Positions 26,014 to 35,410 of a stretch of DNA of 64,000 nucleotides are shown here, piece by piece. Made by a program: the position numbers and the translations under genes. Each line of letters starts with the position of its first letter. Within the stretch, counting starts at the first letter, position 1. Origin of the DNA: Vibrio sp. B1FLJ16 (GTDB lineage Bacteria > Pseudomonadota > Gammaproteobacteria > Enterobacterales > Vibrionaceae); NCBI RefSeq assembly GCF_905175385.1, contig NZ_HG992749.1:2294001-2358000 (forward strand), read 5' to 3'. The notes below the pieces were generated by a model. That model searched no databases and had not been told where the DNA came from. It worked only from the letters and a program-made list of their open reading frames with translations.

Positions 26014-26973
26014 TTAACCAAAGGCTTTACTTCCAGAAAAAGCTTCTGATAATGTAATTAATGATGGTCCTATCGCAACAATAAAAAAGCATGGCCATAT
26101 AAACATTACCATTGGAAACATCATTTTTACCGGAATTTTAGCCGCGATTTCTTCAGCTGCTTGTTGCCTCTTATCTCGATAGTCCTCAGTATATTCTCGC
26201 AACGAGTCAACTAAACTACCTCCAACACGTGACGCATGACTTAACATACTTACTAGCCCCATGAATTCGACTAGACCAGTCCTAACAATCATTTCTCGAA
26301 GACTGTCGGGCATAGATTTACCTGCTTGAATTTTCGCACAAACAGTGTCGATCTCATCCGCTAGTTCTGGATGAGATATTACCATTTCATTCGCAACTCG
26401 TCGTAAAGATGCATTAAAACCTAATCCGGATTCAGTACAAACCACTAATAAATCAAGCATATCAGCGACACCTGCACGTATCTTATTCTGACGTTTTTTA
26501 GCTAATTTTTTCAAAATAATATCAGGAAAAATGAGCCCAATAAAAGCACAAGAAGCCATATAAAAATATAACTTGTTATTCTCTGGAAGTGAAATGTAAA
26601 GAACTAAAGCTATTAGCATCCCTAAAATTGTAGACAACGACTTAATTGAATAAAAAAGGGACAAAGAGTTTTTTTGATGGAATCCCGCATGCATCAATAG
26701 AGCACGCGAGGAGTCTCGATCTTTATCATTATTCGAAGAGGTAAGCGGAGCTAACGACTCTAAACTATTCATCACTTTTTCGCTAGCATATATGCTTTTT
26801 GACTTATCTACAGTAGATAATTGCGCCATTCTTCGCTTTACTGGAGAATTAACGCCTATTACAATATAACCAACCGTCATCACCACGAGTACCGTTGTTA
26901 GCAAGACAAACAGTATAAATAGAGTTTCTTTGTTTATATTGAGCGTCGAAATTAAATCATTTATTACGTCCAT
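26014..26973 (-). CDS. tadC: Tad pilus inner-membrane platform protein TadC
   Basis: 319 residues with an N-terminal membrane helix, a type II secretion F-domain (about 160-290, including MLDLLVVCTESGLGFNASLRRVANEM and LSHASRVGGSLVDSLREYTEDYRDKRQQAAEE in part), and C-terminal membrane helices. With TadB it forms the platform that couples the TadA motor to Flp pilin assembly. It starts 2 bp after the tadB stop. Confidence 0.88.
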   Translation of the reverse strand: MDVINDLISTLNINKETLFILFVLLTTVLVVMTVGYIVIGVNSPVKRRMAQLSTVDKSKSIYASEKVMNSLESLAPLTSSNNDKDRDSSRALLMHAGFHQKNSLSLFYSIKSLSTILGMLIALVLYISLPENNKLYFYMASCAFIGLIFPDIILKKLAKKRQNKIRAGVADMLDLLVVCTESGLGFNASLRRVANEMVISHPELADEIDTVCAKIQAGKSMPDSLREMIVRTGLVEFMGLVSMLSHASRVGGSLVDSLREYTEDYRDKRQQAAEEIAAKIPVKMMFPMVMFIWPCFFIVAIGPSLITLSEAFSGSKAFG

Positions 26974-26975
26974 AC

Positions 26976-27944
26976 CTACACCTCAAAATTCACAATCTTG
27001 CGAATCCACATCGAACCGATGAATAAGGAGACCATACCACCTATTATCATTTTCACACCTGTTGGGTGATTATGTAAAATAGAAATATAGTCTGGTTTCA
27101 ATATAGATATAAGGATATACATCGCGAATGGAGCAAGCACGAGAACCCACGCAGACATCCTTGACTCAGCAGAAATAGTTTTTATTTTTCTTGCTAGTTT
27201 AAACCGCTCTCGTAGTACGCGTGAAAGCTTCTCTATATTTTCCACTAAGTTACCACCAGTCTCTTTTTGTAATAAGACCGCACTTGAAAAAGCCATCATA
27301 GAAACAGTTGGAACACGCTCACTCATTTGCATAATAGCTAAGCGCATGTCATATCCATAATTAAGTAAACTAAAGGTATTTTTAAACTCAGGTCCGATAG
27401 GAGCTGGCATTTCCTTGCCAACCTCACCAAAAGCCTGATTTATCGGTTGACCAGCTTGCAGAACACGCTTAATGATATCCAACGCTTCTGGTAATTGCTC
27501 CTCGAACTTCATTAATCGATCAGCAATTCTTTTGTGAATAAAAAAGTATTCGACAATCCAAATCGTAACAGCACAGCCCAGACTTATATACCAAGTCTGA
27601 TTGAAGAACATTAATACTAGCGCACTAATCACACCACCGATGAAGAAAAAAAATAGAAACTTACCAAAAGGGATATTTATACCTGCAAGTTCTAGTTTCT
27701 TTTTAAACACTTCAAACAAAGAGAAGCGAATTAAAAAACGTTCAAAAGAGGATAAGTTCTTAAGAGAGTTCTCTTTTAAGAGAGAAACACTTTCCTGATC
27801 AATATTTTTATGACTCTCTTTTATTCTCTGTACTAAATGCCGGTGTTTTACTTTTTTACCTGCTGAAGGCATGATCAATGCTTGGCTAATAAAAAACACT
27901 GATAAAAATAGCAACAGCAGGAATAGTGGTAATTGACCTCCCAT
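26976..27944 (-). CDS. tadB: Tad pilus inner-membrane platform protein TadB
   Basis: 322 residues with the TadB plan: N-terminal helix, two central helices (about 90-135), a T2SSF domain with FEEQLPEALDIIKRVLQAGQPINQAF and LQKETGGNLVENIEKLSRVLRERF (quoted in part), and two C-terminal helices. It pairs with TadC as the inner-membrane assembly platform. It lies 8 bp after tadA. Confidence 0.88.
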   Translation of the reverse strand: MGGQLPLFLLLLFLSVFFISQALIMPSAGKKVKHRHLVQRIKESHKNIDQESVSLLKENSLKNLSSFERFLIRFSLFEVFKKKLELAGINIPFGKFLFFFFIGGVISALVLMFFNQTWYISLGCAVTIWIVEYFFIHKRIADRLMKFEEQLPEALDIIKRVLQAGQPINQAFGEVGKEMPAPIGPEFKNTFSLLNYGYDMRLAIMQMSERVPTVSMMAFSSAVLLQKETGGNLVENIEKLSRVLRERFKLARKIKTISAESRMSAWVLVLAPFAMYILISILKPDYISILHNHPTGVKMIIGGMVSLFIGSMWIRKIVNFEV

Positions 27945-27952
27945 AAAGCCTC

Positions 27953-29392
27953 CTAGCGAACTTTCTCGTTAAATATTTCAAACGGAAGATCCAAGCCTCT
28001 TTTAATCAGTTGATCGTGGCAGGCAGGTACAATACCTGTAGATATATAATCGCCTATTACATTGCCATTCTCATCCATACCTTGTCTTTGAAACTTAAAT
28101 ATTTCCGACATAGTGATCACTTCGCCTTCCATGCCATTGATCTCCTGGATACTGACCATACGACGCTTACCATCTTCTTGCCTGTCCATTTGAACAACTA
28201 GATTTATTGCTGAAGCAATTTGAGATCGTAGGTTTTTCGTCGAAACATTCCACCCTGCCATAGAGAACATGTTTTCTACACGACTTAGGGCATCTCTCGG
28301 CGTATTGGCGTGAATTGTAGCCAGTGAGCCATCATGACCGGTATTCATAGCAGCGAGCATATCTACTGCTTCGCTACCCCGCACCTCACCGAGTACAATT
28401 CTATCCGGCCTCATACGAAGCGAGTTTTTCACCAGTTCACGCTGAGATATTTCTCCCTTACCTTCAATATTGGGTGGTCTCGTTTCCAAGCGAACAATGT
28501 GAGGTTGCTGCAGTTGCAACTCTGCTGAGTCCTCTATTGTTACTATTCTCTGATCAGAAGGTATATATCCCGACAAAATATTAAGGGTAGTCGTTTTACC
28601 TGAGCCAGTACCCCCGGAAATCAAAATGTTCAGTTCACCAACTACCGCAGCATTTAAAAATTTTGCCATCTGCGCAGAAAGCGAATTTAAACTTAACAAG
28701 TTATCCATGTTCAAGCGTTCGACTGCAAATCTACGAATCGAAACTGAAGCGCCATCGATGGCAAGAGGTGGAATAATTGCGTTAAAACGGGAACCATCTT
28801 TTAGACGAGCGTCGACCATAGGAGAAGACTCGTCTATTCGACGTCCAACCTGGCTAACGATTCGATCAATAATACTGCGTAAATGTCTGTCATCGAGAAA
28901 AGTGTGCGGCGTTTTTTCTAATTTTCCGAATCGTTCTACGAAAATACTTTTCGGCCCATTAACAAGAATATCAGAAACCGACGTGTCAGCTAGTAAAGGC
29001 TCCAATGGTCCCAAACCGAAAATCTCATCTTCAATCTGACGGATCATTCGGCTTCTAGCTTCAGAGCTAAGTGGATGTGTCTGGTCTTCAGCAAGTAAGT
29101 GTATCACTGCTTCACGTAGCTCTTTTTTCGCCTTATCTTCTTGCAGGTGCGAAAGTAAACCCAAGTCTAAAGTATCCAGTAGTTTTCCATGGTAATAGTG
29201 CTTAATCGACTGATCATGTTCTAACTGCTTTCTCTCCGCTTCCATCTTGAGTAATTTTTCCTCAATCACTGAGGAGTTTGGCAGATTAATTTTGTCTGAG
29301 CCTTCAACTGGCTCTAAACTAGCATCAGCCTTAGCACTCAGCAGTTCAGCACCGGAAAGGTTACTACCAACATTTTTTCTTTTATAAAACAT
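27953..29392 (-). CDS. tadA: Tad pilus assembly ATPase TadA (CpaF type)
   Basis: Secretion ATPase of the VirB11/PulE superfamily that powers Flp pilus assembly (and, in some bacteria, retraction). The 479-residue protein has a leader-like N-terminal region, the CpaF segment LGPLEPLLADTSVSDILVNGP, Walker A ISGGTGSGKTTTLNIL, an Asp box, Walker B RPDRIVLGEVRGSEAVDML and a His box MNTGHDGSLATIHANTPRDAL (in part). All catalytic residues look intact. It lies between tadZ and tadB with a spacer of about 10 bp on each side. Confidence 0.93.
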   Translation of the reverse strand: MFYKRKNVGSNLSGAELLSAKADASLEPVEGSDKINLPNSSVIEEKLLKMEAERKQLEHDQSIKHYYHGKLLDTLDLGLLSHLQEDKAKKELREAVIHLLAEDQTHPLSSEARSRMIRQIEDEIFGLGPLEPLLADTSVSDILVNGPKSIFVERFGKLEKTPHTFLDDRHLRSIIDRIVSQVGRRIDESSPMVDARLKDGSRFNAIIPPLAIDGASVSIRRFAVERLNMDNLLSLNSLSAQMAKFLNAAVVGELNILISGGTGSGKTTTLNILSGYIPSDQRIVTIEDSAELQLQQPHIVRLETRPPNIEGKGEISQRELVKNSLRMRPDRIVLGEVRGSEAVDMLAAMNTGHDGSLATIHANTPRDALSRVENMFSMAGWNVSTKNLRSQIASAINLVVQMDRQEDGKRRMVSIQEINGMEGEVITMSEIFKFQRQGMDENGNVIGDYISTGIVPACHDQLIKRGLDLPFEIFNEKVR

Positions 29393-29404
29393 AACGACTC
29401 CCTG

Positions 29405-30622
29405 CTAAGAAAATAGTTTACCGAACCAGTTTTTTGTGTCTTTTTCTGTTGGTTTTTCTAAGTGATGTGATATATCAATTAACGAAGACTTAATAGCGCT
29501 ATTTTTCTTCGACTGCACGATAGGTTTACCTAAATTTGAACATTCCATTGAGATCGAGAAGTTATTCGGAACTAAAAGCATTTCTCGGTTAGGGAGAGTT
29601 TTCTCTATGTCTTTAACAGTAATTGAGTTTTTTTTCTCATAGCGGTTAATAACAAGTCTCACTTGATCGCCAGATAAACCGTAGTCAAGTTGTAGAGATT
29701 TAATATAATTTGTGGCATGTTTAATTGAAGCAACATTCTGTTGCATAACTAGAAAAATATAAGACGCAGGAGAAACGATATGCTGGAATACATGTTCAAT
29801 TCCGTGAGACATATCAACAATAACGTGCTGATAATAATGACGTAAAAGAGGAATTAATTCACTAACTTTTGTAGCTCTATCATAATTATCTTTTATATTT
29901 TCAGGACTAAAGCATAGATAATTCACACCAGAACTATGTGTGTGTACTAATCCTTCGAGTGATAACTCATCAAGATCATTCATCGTATCAACGACATCAT
30001 TTATACTGTATTTGGGTTTACTGCTCAGGTAATCAGTGGCATCACTAAACTGCATTCCTAAGTCAATAAGGAGAACCTTGCCCTTTGAATACTCTGATAA
30101 TGCAATTGCCGTATTCAATGCTACTGTCGTTGCTCCAGAGCCACCTTTAGTATTAATAAATAGTGATAGTTCCCCTAATTTATTGCTGGAGGCTTTATCC
30201 ATCGCTATATCTTCTAAAAGTGGGAGTAACTCATAGAAACTCACTTCGTGATTGAAATAATCTGAAGCCCCTAACTTCAGTGCTAGCTTTAGTGATGTAG
30301 TATCGTGCTCATCACCAAAAACCACTAACGCTGTTTGATTATTTTGTATATCGCCTTCATTAGAATATATATTAGCTACTTTTTTCGCCCAATTATCTCC
30401 AGCCTCAATATAAATGACATCAGGAGTTCTCCTTTCTCCGTTCCCAGATATTTCATTCAAGTCAAGCCATTCTATTTTAACACTGATACATTTTGATAGT
30501 TCTTCTTCCATAGTACGTTTGAATTCACTTGTTGCATAAATAACCCAAATAGTAATATTTGTCTTTAGGGTATGAATGCTAACTGACTCAAATTCTTTAT
30601 TTAATTCTACTGGTTTTAACAT
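29405..30622 (-). CDS. tadZ: Tad pilus localisation ATPase TadZ (CpaE type)
   Basis: A 405-residue MinD/ParA-superfamily protein. The N-terminal part (about 20-140) is a degenerate receiver-like domain (NITIWVIYATSEFKRTMEEEL). The C-terminal part has the deviant Walker A KGGSGATTVALNTAIAL and KVLLIDLGMQFSDATDYL. TadZ/CpaE proteins place the pilus machine, often at a pole. The length and the domain order match TadZ. It is 10 bp after tadF. Confidence 0.88.
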   Translation of the reverse strand: MLKPVELNKEFESVSIHTLKTNITIWVIYATSEFKRTMEEELSKCISVKIEWLDLNEISGNGERRTPDVIYIEAGDNWAKKVANIYSNEGDIQNNQTALVVFGDEHDTTSLKLALKLGASDYFNHEVSFYELLPLLEDIAMDKASSNKLGELSLFINTKGGSGATTVALNTAIALSEYSKGKVLLIDLGMQFSDATDYLSSKPKYSINDVVDTMNDLDELSLEGLVHTHSSGVNYLCFSPENIKDNYDRATKVSELIPLLRHYYQHVIVDMSHGIEHVFQHIVSPASYIFLVMQQNVASIKHATNYIKSLQLDYGLSGDQVRLVINRYEKKNSITVKDIEKTLPNREMLLVPNNFSISMECSNLGKPIVQSKKNSAIKSSLIDISHHLEKPTEKDTKNWFGKLFS

Positions 30623-30632
30623 AAGGACTCCA

Positions 30633-31151
30633 TCAACAATCTTCTACTGAATCAAGCCCAGATTCAGGCCTTAATACACCTAGGCTTTCAGCGGGTAGAA
30701 TTGTTTCAAACTCTGGACTGGCACCAATGGCATTTATTAATAATGATAAAACTAAAAATTTGAAAGTATAATCAGCCTCAGCTTTAACAAATCGAATATT
30801 GGAGAATATAGGATTTAAAGTATCTACATCCGCAGGGGGAGAAGTGAGAAATCCTGAAACATCTACGTCATTACCATATTTATCCAGATAACTTATTGTT
30901 AAGTTTCCCGAGGAAAAATTTGGGGGGTATAAACTTTCAATTGCAGGTAACGACGATATATCATCACGATCTGCTATGTAGCAAACTGTAGCCAATCGAG
31001 CAGCCCTTCTTGTCACTTCATTTGCCATCTGTATTGAGTAAAAATAAAGAGCAAACTCTAAAATCGAGAATATTACCAATAAAACAGCTAACGCTATTAA
31101 AGTAAATTCAACCTGAGTTACTCCTTTTTGCCTAAAATTCCATTTACTCAT
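30633..31151 (-). CDS. tadF: Tad pilus minor pseudopilin, TadF position
   Basis: 172 residues. The N-terminus has the TadE-like pseudopilin segment QKGVTQVEFTLIALAVLLVIFSILEF: a short basic leader, G then an E at +5, and one hydrophobic helix. The periplasmic domain ends in a cysteine. The ATG overlaps the tadE stop by 4 bp (ATGA), indicating translational coupling. TadE and TadF are minor pilins processed by TadV; which of the two genes is E and which F is set by position only. Confidence 0.75.
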   Translation of the reverse strand: MSKWNFRQKGVTQVEFTLIALAVLLVIFSILEFALYFYSIQMANEVTRRAARLATVCYIADRDDISSLPAIESLYPPNFSSGNLTISYLDKYGNDVDVSGFLTSPPADVDTLNPIFSNIRFVKAEADYTFKFLVLSLLINAIGASPEFETILPAESLGVLRPESGLDSVEDC

Positions 31152-31615
31152 GGCGCGGTCCTCATTTTGCTAGTTGCACCAATAGTGAAAGAAAGAGAAC
31201 TATTAGAAAAGGGCAAACTGCTAAATATAGGAACGTAAGTATAATAAGTCGATATCACCACTTCTTTTGAAGTTGATGTTGGAGCCGTAACAATCACATC
31301 CGTTGTGTCAATATATTTAACAACTTTACTATCACCTTGAGAGGGGATAGGCTTTCCGTATACCACCATATTTTTAATAAGGTCTTCATCAGCAATACTA
31401 CCGAAATCAAGTGTACCGTAGGTATCAACAACGGCATACCGAACACCATTTTGCAAAGCTTTGTTTATTTCGGTGTACTGAACAAACGCACGACTCACGT
31501 CTATAAGTAACGCAGTTAACATCAGCAATACAGGCAAACAAATAATAAACTCGAGTGCAGCTAGGCCAGTCTGATTGTTTCTACCCAATAGCAGGACATT
31601 AATTGGCGCGCCCAT
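31148..31615 (-). CDS. tadE: Tad pilus minor pseudopilin, TadE position
   Basis: 155 residues from the ATG at 31615, which has GGAG nine bases upstream and clears the tadG stop; a GTG at 31630 in the same frame would overlap tadG. The pseudopilin helix is QTGLAALEFIICLPVLLMLTALLIDVSRAF, with glutamate at +5 after G. The rest is an extracytoplasmic domain. It ends in the ATGA overlap with tadF. Confidence 0.78.
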   Translation of the reverse strand: MGAPINVLLLGRNNQTGLAALEFIICLPVLLMLTALLIDVSRAFVQYTEINKALQNGVRYAVVDTYGTLDFGSIADEDLIKNMVVYGKPIPSQGDSKVVKYIDTTDVIVTAPTSTSKEVVISTYYTYVPIFSSLPFSNSSLSFTIGATSKMRTAP

Positions 31616-31616
31616 A

Positions 31617-32903
31617 TTATGACTCTCCACTTAATGGATCTTTATATAGTTGAATTTTATAGGGTCCTATAGTGTCACTCGGGTCTATACCTGTAGACGC
31701 ATTCTTTACGGTACAATCTTCCAGAAATTGACCATATATTTCTGATTCATTGCCTTTACTTTCAACTTGTTGGGTAATAAAAAAGCAGCCTATACCATAG
31801 ACTTTTAGATCCATTGAACCACCTGGTTTAGGGGTGTTGTCACAATTTACTATAGGCACCCTTAATACTCTTCTACCTATTTGCCCTGAAGCCTCATAAT
31901 ATTGCGAATTACAAGCCCCACCCGACTCACAAGATTTCAGAGATGAGTAATAGTCTGCATAGTAAAATGCGTTTTCCGTATTATTTTCATATTCAGACTT
32001 ATAGTTTTCGTAAGTTACATTCGACTCTTCCAGATATTTGTCCGGTTTAATCTCTTCCCCCGTGTCAGTCACATTATTAGCCGTTGTGTCAAATCGAGTG
32101 TTTAACCCTTGGGCTACGGGTCCAGTACCTTTACCTGTTTCTGTTGATACGGTATCCCCGACAGAGCGACAAATGTCAGTAGCACCTGCGAGCATATCTC
32201 TAACCGTTTTTTTACCAGAGCCGAAGTCTAAAAGGTGGTAATTCCCCGCACCGATTCCCCCATCCTTATGGCTGGAAGGTTTCAATACATGAATCGTTTC
32301 TGCAAGTTTGTCAGATTTAGCATCATAGTAAGGGTTAGAACTTGGTATATATCCCCATGCCAGATCCGTAGAAGTGCCATCTCCGCAAATGCCTATCGGC
32401 GATAAATTACAAGTTGCTGTTATAGGTGCACTTGGTCCCGCTACCGCACTGGCTGACACGTTTTTTCCAACACTAAAAATGAAACTGAGGTACTGAGTTA
32501 AAGAGACATCACTAACAGCAACTCTTACATAAATATCACTGTCAGTGCCGATTTTAAAACTACCCGCCTCTACAAAATTTTGCATATCATTAGAGAAGGT
32601 AACCGAGATATTTTCCCCTGTGTAAGTCAACTCGTGGTTACCATCACCTGATGCAAAACTATTTAAAGCATCAATAGCAGCTGCTTTCGCTAAATCTACA
32701 TCTGTAGTATTTTCAGCAACTACTGCTGAGGCCAATGCTGCGGAGTCCACTGCATTTTGCAAACGTGCTTTATTCAGGACTTGGTGATTTAAATCCATCG
32801 CAAAAGCCCCCATACCTATCAATATCAGCAAAATCATACTGATCAGTACTAACGTTATCCCGTGCTGGGAACGTCTAGTTGCTATTAGTTTTGGAAATCC
32901 CAT
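31617..32903 (-). CDS. tadG: Tad pilus-associated protein TadG
   Basis: 428 residues with the N-terminal Tad-like segment: QHGITLVLISMILLILIGMGAFAMDL (one helix), then LNKARLQNAVDSAALASA, which is typical of TadG. The large extracytoplasmic part has several cysteines (CNLSPIGIC, CRSVG, CESGGAC, NCDN). I see no clear von Willebrand A MIDAS motif, which longer TadG proteins carry. TadG is thought to be a minor or anchoring component of the Tad pilus. Its position upstream of tadE-tadF is less usual than the far end of the locus. Confidence 0.72.
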   Translation of the reverse strand: MGFPKLIATRRSQHGITLVLISMILLILIGMGAFAMDLNHQVLNKARLQNAVDSAALASAVVAENTTDVDLAKAAAIDALNSFASGDGNHELTYTGENISVTFSNDMQNFVEAGSFKIGTDSDIYVRVAVSDVSLTQYLSFIFSVGKNVSASAVAGPSAPITATCNLSPIGICGDGTSTDLAWGYIPSSNPYYDAKSDKLAETIHVLKPSSHKDGGIGAGNYHLLDFGSGKKTVRDMLAGATDICRSVGDTVSTETGKGTGPVAQGLNTRFDTTANNVTDTGEEIKPDKYLEESNVTYENYKSEYENNTENAFYYADYYSSLKSCESGGACNSQYYEASGQIGRRVLRVPIVNCDNTPKPGGSMDLKVYGIGCFFITQQVESKGNESEIYGQFLEDCTVKNASTGIDPSDTIGPYKIQLYKDPLSGES

Positions 32904-32934
32904 AGCAGCCTCCGAAATGACTTAGTAACCTGAC

Positions 32935-33162
32935 TTACTTTTTCTTAGCAGAGCCATTATTGTTGTACACTTTTATGCTAGTTTGTGTACGCTCACCGCT
33001 TCCCTCAGGTAGGTAATCTACGTTTTCGTACCACGCATTTGGGTTAAGAGTCTGTTCTGTGTGTAGTTGGCTCAAAGCCGCACCCAATTTTGGTTCGTTC
33101 GCACAGCCCGTGAGACTAAGCAACGTAAAACAAATGGCTAACTTCATTGTATTTTTCATCAT
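32935..33162 (-). CDS. Small lipoprotein of the Tad locus
   Basis: 75 residues from the ATG at 33162, which has GAGGG upstream; a longer reading overlaps the rcpA gene and lacks a ribosome site. The start MMKNTMKLAICFTLLSLTGCANEPK is a lipoprotein signal with the cysteine at residue 20. The mature part is only about 55 residues and ends in a lysine run. It lies directly after rcpA, where Aggregatibacter-type loci carry rcpB, so it may fill an outer-membrane accessory role. I do not recognise a family. Confidence 0.7.
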   Translation of the reverse strand: MMKNTMKLAICFTLLSLTGCANEPKLGAALSQLHTEQTLNPNAWYENVDYLPEGSGERTQTSIKVYNNNGSAKKK

Positions 33163-33172
33163 TGCTTTCCCT

Positions 33173-34639
33173 CTATAAACTGTGTCCGAACTGGCCGTCT
33201 GTACCACCTTCTCCGATTGCGTATTGATAATCAGATTCACTAAGGACATTTGCGCTTGTGCCCTTATTTAATTGATATTTATCGAAGTCAAGGCTGGCAC
33301 CTTTGCCAAGAAGATAGAATTCAATATCATTAGGGCTGACAAACCCATCTGTTGGCAGAGTAATCTTACGTCTGTCAACTGGTTTCGCTAATCGAGGGGT
33401 CACTAAAATAACGAGTTCTGTTTCACCTGAAGTAAACTGTTCGCTCTTAAACAGACGTCCCAATATCGGTAGATCTGCTACTCCTGGCAAACCTTCATCA
33501 ACATTACGGGAGTTTTCGCTGAGTAACCCTGCAATTCCCATAGTCTGACCGTCTGCTAGTTCAAGCGTACTTCCCGCACGCCTAGTAGTTAGAGGTGGAA
33601 TATAATATGCTGAATTAGTATCGCCTACGCTATAAGTGACTACACCAGACGTAGCTAATTCGCTTACACTGACATTAAGTTTTAAGTTTATTTTCTTATC
33701 GCTAAGGATATACGGTACAAAATCTAGCGATACGCCATATTCTTTATAGTCAATGGTAATTCCATCTTCGTTCGGAACGGGGATTGGAAACTCACCACCA
33801 GCAACAAATTCAGCTTTTGTGCCACTGAGCGCCGTTAGGCTAGGTTCTGCCAGAACCTTTGCTACACCGTTTTGTTTGGCAATATCAAGGGCGAACGTAA
33901 ATAGGGTATTGCTGTCTAGGAATGATCCTAGGAATCCAAATTCATTGACCCCAGCGTTACCGCTCAATATAGGACCGATATCATCTATCGCGCCACCAAT
34001 CGTTGTTGTTCCCCAAGTAATATCGCCACTTTTCTGAAAAAAGTGAAAATTTGAGTCGAAAGTACGCACTAATGAACGTTGAACTTCGGCAACCGTAACT
34101 TCAAGAGTTACTTGCTGAGCACCACCGATAGAAAGCAAGTTAATAACAGAGCTTTCATTCTCTTCATCTTCACTTTTATCTACTGGTTTACCTGCAGCAA
34201 ATGTTTCAGCTACTTTAATTGCCACATCCATATTTTGTTGGCTGCTCACCAACCCACGTAATACGATTTTGTCTTGAGTGCTATGAACTTCGATTTTTTC
34301 GCCGGGCAAGAATTGATAGAGTTTAGACTTTAGTGTATTTAAGTCGTGAGTCACTTCCACATTAAAAGACTCAATAATTCTCCCACTACGATCCCAAACT
34401 GACACATTGGTGGTACCTAACTTTTTACCAATCAAATACAACTCATTAGATTTAAGTACCAAAATATCTAAAACTGTCGGATCACCTAACGTAACTTTTT
34501 TAGCTTTTCCGGATATCATTAGTTGCGTTGATTGGTGGTGAGGCACACTGACAACTCGCCCTGACTGAGCAGCTGCATAGACAGTGACACTGGCGAAAAC
34601 CATTATTAAGTGGCTCAAAATTAGTATTGTTCTTTTCAT
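33173..34639 (-). CDS. rcpA: Tad pilus outer-membrane secretin RcpA (CpaC type)
   Basis: 488 residues with a signal peptide (MKRTILILSHLIMVFASVTVYA), a pilus N domain (VVSVPHHQSTQLMISGKAKKVTL in part), a BON/N-type domain, and a secretin domain at about 240-410 including ALSGTKAEFVAGGEFPIPVPN and VELADGQTMGIAGLL-type sequence near the end. It forms the outer-membrane channel for the Flp pilus. It is 8 bp after rcpC. Confidence 0.9.
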   Translation of the reverse strand: MKRTILILSHLIMVFASVTVYAAAQSGRVVSVPHHQSTQLMISGKAKKVTLGDPTVLDILVLKSNELYLIGKKLGTTNVSVWDRSGRIIESFNVEVTHDLNTLKSKLYQFLPGEKIEVHSTQDKIVLRGLVSSQQNMDVAIKVAETFAAGKPVDKSEDEENESSVINLLSIGGAQQVTLEVTVAEVQRSLVRTFDSNFHFFQKSGDITWGTTTIGGAIDDIGPILSGNAGVNEFGFLGSFLDSNTLFTFALDIAKQNGVAKVLAEPSLTALSGTKAEFVAGGEFPIPVPNEDGITIDYKEYGVSLDFVPYILSDKKINLKLNVSVSELATSGVVTYSVGDTNSAYYIPPLTTRRAGSTLELADGQTMGIAGLLSENSRNVDEGLPGVADLPILGRLFKSEQFTSGETELVILVTPRLAKPVDRRKITLPTDGFVSPNDIEFYLLGKGASLDFDKYQLNKGTSANVLSESDYQYAIGEGGTDGQFGHSL

Positions 34640-34646
34640 AATTCAC

Positions 34647-35396
34647 CTAATTAGTCACGCGTACATTAGAAGTTTTGGAGCCTTTAATAACCGTCACACT
34701 TGGTCTCGGGGTATAAACTCTGACTGGTGGGGCTTTATCTATGGTTAATGGATTTCTTAATGCGAGCTGAATTCGACCTTTACTATTTTCAGTTAGTAGT
34801 TTCTCTGCTTCTTGTGGGCTAACTTCCAAAGTTACAGCACGAACAATCACGGGTTTGTTGTCCTGAGTTCTTGCAGTCTGGTCCACTGCGAGTACCTTTA
34901 TATTTTTCAAAACTGTTCTCGTAGAGACAGAATTGTCTTTACCTTTTGTATTAAGCACATCGACTTTATTTCCTGGCAATAGGAAGCCCGCAACACCAAT
35001 AACATCGTTTACACGTATTGTAAGCGCACGCTTATCTTCCGGAATCATAGCTGCCAAGGTAACCCCTTCACCTAATACGGCTATTCGGTTGGGGTTAACT
35101 AACTCCCCTTCATAAATTGAGTTAGCGACTACTTTACCTACAGCCTGGGAAGGTTCTTTGAGCGTCAACTCATCAATCCAGTCAACTTCCATTAGCCTGG
35201 TCTTAAGGTGCTTTTCTTCAATGATAACTCCCGGCTCTAACTCCATTGCTGCAACTAACACCGGATGTCGCTCGACCTCTTCAAGTTTTACTGTTGGCTG
35301 TGTTTGATTAGCTAACCACTGTTGAGCAATCATCACTGCCCCCAATCCAAAAGCGATTGACAGCAGCAACAGCATGGCAATTTGTGTCTTACTCAT
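34647..35396 (-). CDS. rcpC: Tad pilus assembly protein RcpC (CpaB type)
   Basis: 249 residues: an N-terminal membrane helix (IAMLLLLSIAFGLGAVMIAQQWL in part), then a SAF domain (HPVLVAAMELEPGVIIEEKHLKT) and an RcpC-type domain (KRALTIRVNDVIGVAGFLLPGNKVDVL in part). RcpC/CpaB is a periplasmic component that supports the secretin. It lies 15 bp after the AAA+ ATPase gene. Confidence 0.88.
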   Translation of the reverse strand: MSKTQIAMLLLLSIAFGLGAVMIAQQWLANQTQPTVKLEEVERHPVLVAAMELEPGVIIEEKHLKTRLMEVDWIDELTLKEPSQAVGKVVANSIYEGELVNPNRIAVLGEGVTLAAMIPEDKRALTIRVNDVIGVAGFLLPGNKVDVLNTKGKDNSVSTRTVLKNIKVLAVDQTARTQDNKPVIVRAVTLEVSPQEAEKLLTENSKGRIQLALRNPLTIDKAPPVRVYTPRPSVTVIKGSKTSNVRVTN

Positions 35397-35410
35397 GTCA
35401 TCCCTCTCCG

